Origin: Serinicoccus hydrothermalis
GTDB taxonomy: Bacteria; Actinomycetota; Actinomycetes; Actinomycetales; Dermatophilaceae
Direction of reading: 5' to 3'
DNA: 64,000 bases
Assembly (NCBI RefSeq): GCF_001685415.1
Contig: NZ_CP014989.1
Span: forward strand, 124,001 to 188,000
The notes beneath the pieces were generated by a model. That model saw only the letters and a program-made list of their open reading frames with translations, did not search any database and had not been told where the DNA came from. Positions 56,550-64,000 of the stretch are shown here, in pieces; position 1 is the stretch's first letter; every line of letters begins with the position of its first letter. The position numbers were made by a program, and so were the translations under genes.

Positions 56550-57812
56550 GTGACCAACATCCTCGACGAGCTGCAGTGGCGGGGCCTGGTGGCGCAGACC
56601 ACCGACGAGGCCGCGCTGCGCCAGGCACTCGACGACGGGCCGGTCACGGTCTACTGCGGCTTCGACCCCACGGCGCCCTCGCTCCACTTCGGCAACCTCG
56701 TGCAGCTCGTCGTCCTGCGCCACCTGCAGCGGGCCGGGCACCGGGTCATCTGCCTGGTGGGTGGGTCGACCGGCCTCATCGGCGACCCCAGGCCGACGTC
56801 GGAACGGGTGCTCAAGACCAAGGACGAGGCGGCGGCCAACGTCGCCCGGATCCAGCAGCTGGTCGGGCCGTTCCTGGAGTTCTCCGGGGACAACCCGGCG
56901 CTCCTGGTCAACAACCTGGACTGGACCGCCCCCCTGAGCGCGCTGGACTTCCTGCGCGACGTGGGTCAGCACTTCCGGGTCAACCAGATGATCCGCAAGG
57001 ACGCGATCGCCGCCCGGCTGGAGAGCCAGGAGGGCATCTCCTACACCGAGTTCAGCTACCAGCTGCTCCAGGGCCTGGACTACCTGCACCTGTACCGGGA
57101 GTACGGCTGCACGCTGCAGACCGGTGGCCAGGACCAGTGGGGCAACCTCACGGCGGGCGTGGACCTCATCCACCGGGTCGAGGGTGCCTCGGTGCAGGTG
57201 ATGACCACACCCCTGCTCACCGACGAGAGCGGCAACAAGTACGGCAAGTCCGAGGGCAACGCCGTCTGGCTGTCGGCCGACATGACCTCGCCGTACGCCT
57301 TCTACCAGTACTGGATCAACGTGGCCGACGGGGAGACCGGCAAGCTGCTCCGGGTCTTCACCGACCGGACCCCGGAGGAGATCGCCGCCCTGGAGACCTC
57401 GGCCCGTGAGCAGCCGCACCTGCGCGAGGCGCAGCGGGCGCTGGCCGGCGATGTCACCACCCTCGTCCACGGGGCGACGGCGACCGAGCAGGTCGAGGCG
57501 GCCAGCCAGGTGCTCTTCGGGCGGGGGGACCCGCACGCCCTCGACGCGCAGACGCTGCGCGACGCGACCGCCGAGCTCCCGGGGGCGGAGGCGGCGTCCG
57601 GCACCGCCGTGGTCGACGCCCTCGTGGCGACCGGTCTGGCTGCGAGCCGGGGAGCGGCGCGCCGGCTCCTCGCGGACGGGGGAGTGAGCGTCAACAACGC
57701 GAAGGTCGCGGACCCGGACGCGGTGCTCGCCGACGCGGACTTCCTCCGCGACGAGGTGGCGCTCCTGCGACGTGGCCGCAAGAGCCTCGCCGCACTGCGA
57801 AAGACGTCCTGA
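56550..57812 (+). CDS. tyrS: tyrosyl-tRNA synthetase
   Basis: It charges tRNA-Tyr. The 420-residue class I enzyme has YCGFDPTAPSLHFGN with the HIGH-like HFGN, the tyrosine-binding block YTEFSYQLLQGLDY, the QTGGQDQWGN motif and KYGKS in place of KMSKS. An S4 RNA-binding domain ends the protein (ASRGAARRLLADGGVSVNN). GGAAGGA lies upstream of the GTG at 56550. The rRNA promoter region begins about ten bases after the stop. Confidence 0.96.
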   Translation: MTNILDELQWRGLVAQTTDEAALRQALDDGPVTVYCGFDPTAPSLHFGNLVQLVVLRHLQRAGHRVICLVGGSTGLIGDPRPTSERVLKTKDEAAANVARIQQLVGPFLEFSGDNPALLVNNLDWTAPLSALDFLRDVGQHFRVNQMIRKDAIAARLESQEGISYTEFSYQLLQGLDYLHLYREYGCTLQTGGQDQWGNLTAGVDLIHRVEGASVQVMTTPLLTDESGNKYGKSEGNAVWLSADMTSPYAFYQYWINVADGETGKLLRVFTDRTPEEIAALETSAREQPHLREAQRALAGDVTTLVHGATATEQVEAASQVLFGRGDPHALDAQTLRDATAELPGAEAASGTAVVDALVATGLAASRGAARRLLADGGVSVNNAKVADPDAVLADADFLRDEVALLRRGRKSLAALRKTS

Positions 57813-57821
57813 CCAGCGGAT

Positions 57822-57851
57822 TTGTCCCCTGCGCAGGACGTGTCCTAGAGT
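57822..57851 (+). promoter_or_regulatory. rRNA operon promoter P1
   Basis: TTGTCC (57822-57827) and TAGAGT (57846-57851), spacer 18. The spacer contains the palindrome CCTGCGCAGG. Confidence 0.65.
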
Positions 57852-57955
57852 TGATCCTCGCCGCACCGACAGGGAGGCACGGACACCGACTCAGGTGGCC
57901 GGTCCCGGGTCCGGCAGCACGCCTCTCGGCACCAGGTTTCGGCCTGGACGCGGAT

Positions 57956-57985
57956 TTGACTCGCAGAAGTCGGGATGCGTAACCT
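57956..57985 (+). promoter_or_regulatory. rRNA operon promoter P2
   Basis: TTGACT (57956-57961) and TAACCT (57980-57985), spacer 18. A strong -35 match close to the 16S gene, as in other actinobacterial rrn operons. Confidence 0.75.
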
Positions 57986-58183
57986 TGAAGAAAGCCCCGG
58001 ACATCACGGTGCCACAAGCGCCTGGTTATGGTGTGTGTCCGATTCTTGAGAACTCAACAGCGTGTTTGTTTTTTGATGCCATGTTTTGTTTTGCCATGGC
58101 CTGCCCCACCCCCGTGGGGTGTGGTTGTGGTTTTTGCCGGGTTTGTCTGGCTTTCCGAGGCTCATGTTTATGGGTTTTTGGTT
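57986..58183 (+). promoter_or_regulatory. 16S leader with antitermination box
   Basis: TTGAG-AA-CTCAA at 58046-58057 is a small hairpin followed by CAGCGTGTTTGT, the conserved boxB/boxA-type leader of actinobacterial rRNA operons. The rest is a T- and G-rich leader with a likely RNase III stem. No gene is seen. Confidence 0.65.
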
Positions 58184-63340
<5,157 letters not shown>

Positions 63341-63469
63341 AAAACACACCCACAGGGGGCTTCGCCCCCCGTGAACCCCCGAAGACACACAGACTGCTCG
63401 CGTCCACTGCACGGTTCCCGACCCACAAACACACCCCCACCACGCGTGTGTGAACATGGTCGATATTGT

Positions 63470-63586
63470 TACGGCGGTCATAGCGTCAGGGAAACGCCCG
63501 GTCACATTCCGAACCCGGAAGCTAAGCCTGACAGCGCCGATGGTACTGCACCGGAAACAGTGTGGGAGAGTAGGACACCGCCGGAC
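63470..63586 (+). rRNA. rrf: 5S ribosomal RNA
   Basis: About 117 bases with the 5S core CCGAACCCGGAAGCTAAG, and the ends TACGGCGGTC and CACCGCCGGA pairing as helix I. It lies about 130 bases after the 23S gene. Confidence 0.95.
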
Positions 63587-63597
63587 CACTATTCACC

Positions 63598-63629
63598 GAA
63601 AGGGCCCACCCACCAGGGTGGGCCCTTTC
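63598..63629 (+). terminator. rRNA operon terminator
   Basis: A 13-bp perfect stem, GAAAGGGCCCACC with GGTGGGCCCTTTC, around a 6-base loop, just after the 5S gene. Confidence 0.9.
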
Positions 63630-63703
63630 GCATGTCCGGGGCCGGCACCCTCGCCCGTCCTGAGAGGATGGGACCCGACAGCAGCTTGAGGAGAGGAACG
63701 CAC

Positions 63704-64000
63704 GTGGACGAGCGTCGTCAGACCGGTCGCCGTGGCCCCGAGCGCGGCGAGCGCCGTGGAGCAGGGCGTGGTGCCCCCGAGCGGGGGCGTGAGGATCGGG
63801 GTCGTGGGGGCCCGGCCTCACCGGAGCGGCCTGCTCGGGACGACCGCGACATCCGGCGCCCGCCACGGGTCCCAGAGCCGCCGCTGCCCGAGGATGCGGA
63901 CGCAGGCGGCCTGGACCGCTCGCTCCGCTCGGAGCTGCGGACGCTGAGCAAGGAGAACGCGGAGGGTGTGGGCGGTCACCTCGTCATGGTCGGCCGGGCG
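63704..64000 (+). CDS. conserved actinobacterial TPR-like protein, N-terminal part
   Basis: The first 99 codons of a gene that runs out of the window. The initial 60 residues are Arg- and Gly-rich and probably disordered. They are followed by LDRSLRSELRTLSKENAEGVGGHLVMVGRA, which matches the start of a tetratricopeptide-repeat protein common near tyrS and rrn in Actinobacteria. GAGGAGAGG precedes the GTG start. The function is unknown. Confidence 0.75.
   Translation, partial: MDERRQTGRRGPERGERRGAGRGAPERGREDRGRGGPASPERPARDDRDIRRPPRVPEPPLPEDADAGGLDRSLRSELRTLSKENAEGVGGHLVMVGRA

Overview
The window is a GC-rich actinobacterial chromosome segment. Coding usage is strongly G/C at third positions, GTG starts are frequent, and many genes overlap by GTGA or ATGA. 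The gene content (FasR-like regulator next to fabD-fabH, AceE-type pyruvate dehydrogenase with a DUF3052 neighbour, polyphosphate glucokinase, GuaB1, GlnA2-GlnE, F420-type LLM oxidoreductase) and the rRNA sequences point to Micrococcales, probably near the Intrasporangiaceae/Ornithinimicrobiaceae. The family placement is inference.

Layout. 1-7757: type II fatty-acid synthesis genes with their regulator, a glycerophosphodiesterase, pyruvate dehydrogenase E1, DUF3052 and an AhpE-like peroxiredoxin. 7783-14998: a 7.14-kb integrated element inside a tRNA-Val(TAC) gene. 15000-21834: Nif3-like protein, zinc-ribbon coiled coil, RNase H/phosphatase fusion, methyltransferase, YaaA, RNB nuclease and HAD phosphatase. 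21833-22209: RNase P RNA on the minus strand. 22281-31708: VIT1-like transporter, MBL hydrolase, GuaB1, an AbiEi/DUF559-like gene, PpgK, Map, LLM oxidoreductase, alkyltransferase-like protein and GlnA2. 31723-37111: GlnE, an unknown gene, a divergent HisA/PriA-like protein and SseB. 37199-39222: a FurA-catalase operon. 39432-44546: a winged-helix regulator and a 1458-residue secreted subtilase. 44870-47040: infC-rpmI-rplT and an rRNA 2'-O-methyltransferase. 47199-57812: a second DUF559-like gene, pheS-pheT, SDR, phosphotransferase, argR-argH, mpg and tyrS. 57822-63629: a complete rRNA operon (16S-23S-5S) with promoters and terminator. 63704 to the end: the start of a conserved actinobacterial protein.

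The most unusual part is the integrated element. It has a tyrosine integrase with arm-type sites at both ends, an AT-rich non-coding region with facing arrays of a TTGARGATAGT repeat that looks like a replication origin, a RepA-like ATPase in a chain of overlapping small genes, one HK97-fold capsid gene, one HNH nuclease gene and two membrane-protein genes in opposite orientation. It has no portal, terminase, protease, tail or lysis gene. This composition suits a phage satellite or capsid-interfering element better than a complete prophage. Integration cut the host tRNA-Val in its anticodon arm. The element supplies a new, compensated 5' half, so the tRNA is rebuilt at the right end while a dead 5' fragment stays at the left.

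Other structure not explained by genes: a 46-bp perfect palindrome beside a 4 x 22-bp tandem array; two unrelated dispersed repeat families, each bracketing an AbiEi/DUF559-like endonuclease gene as direct repeats; a heptamer GTATGCC (either strand) that recurs at least 40 times across the host DNA; and an AUC start codon for infC.
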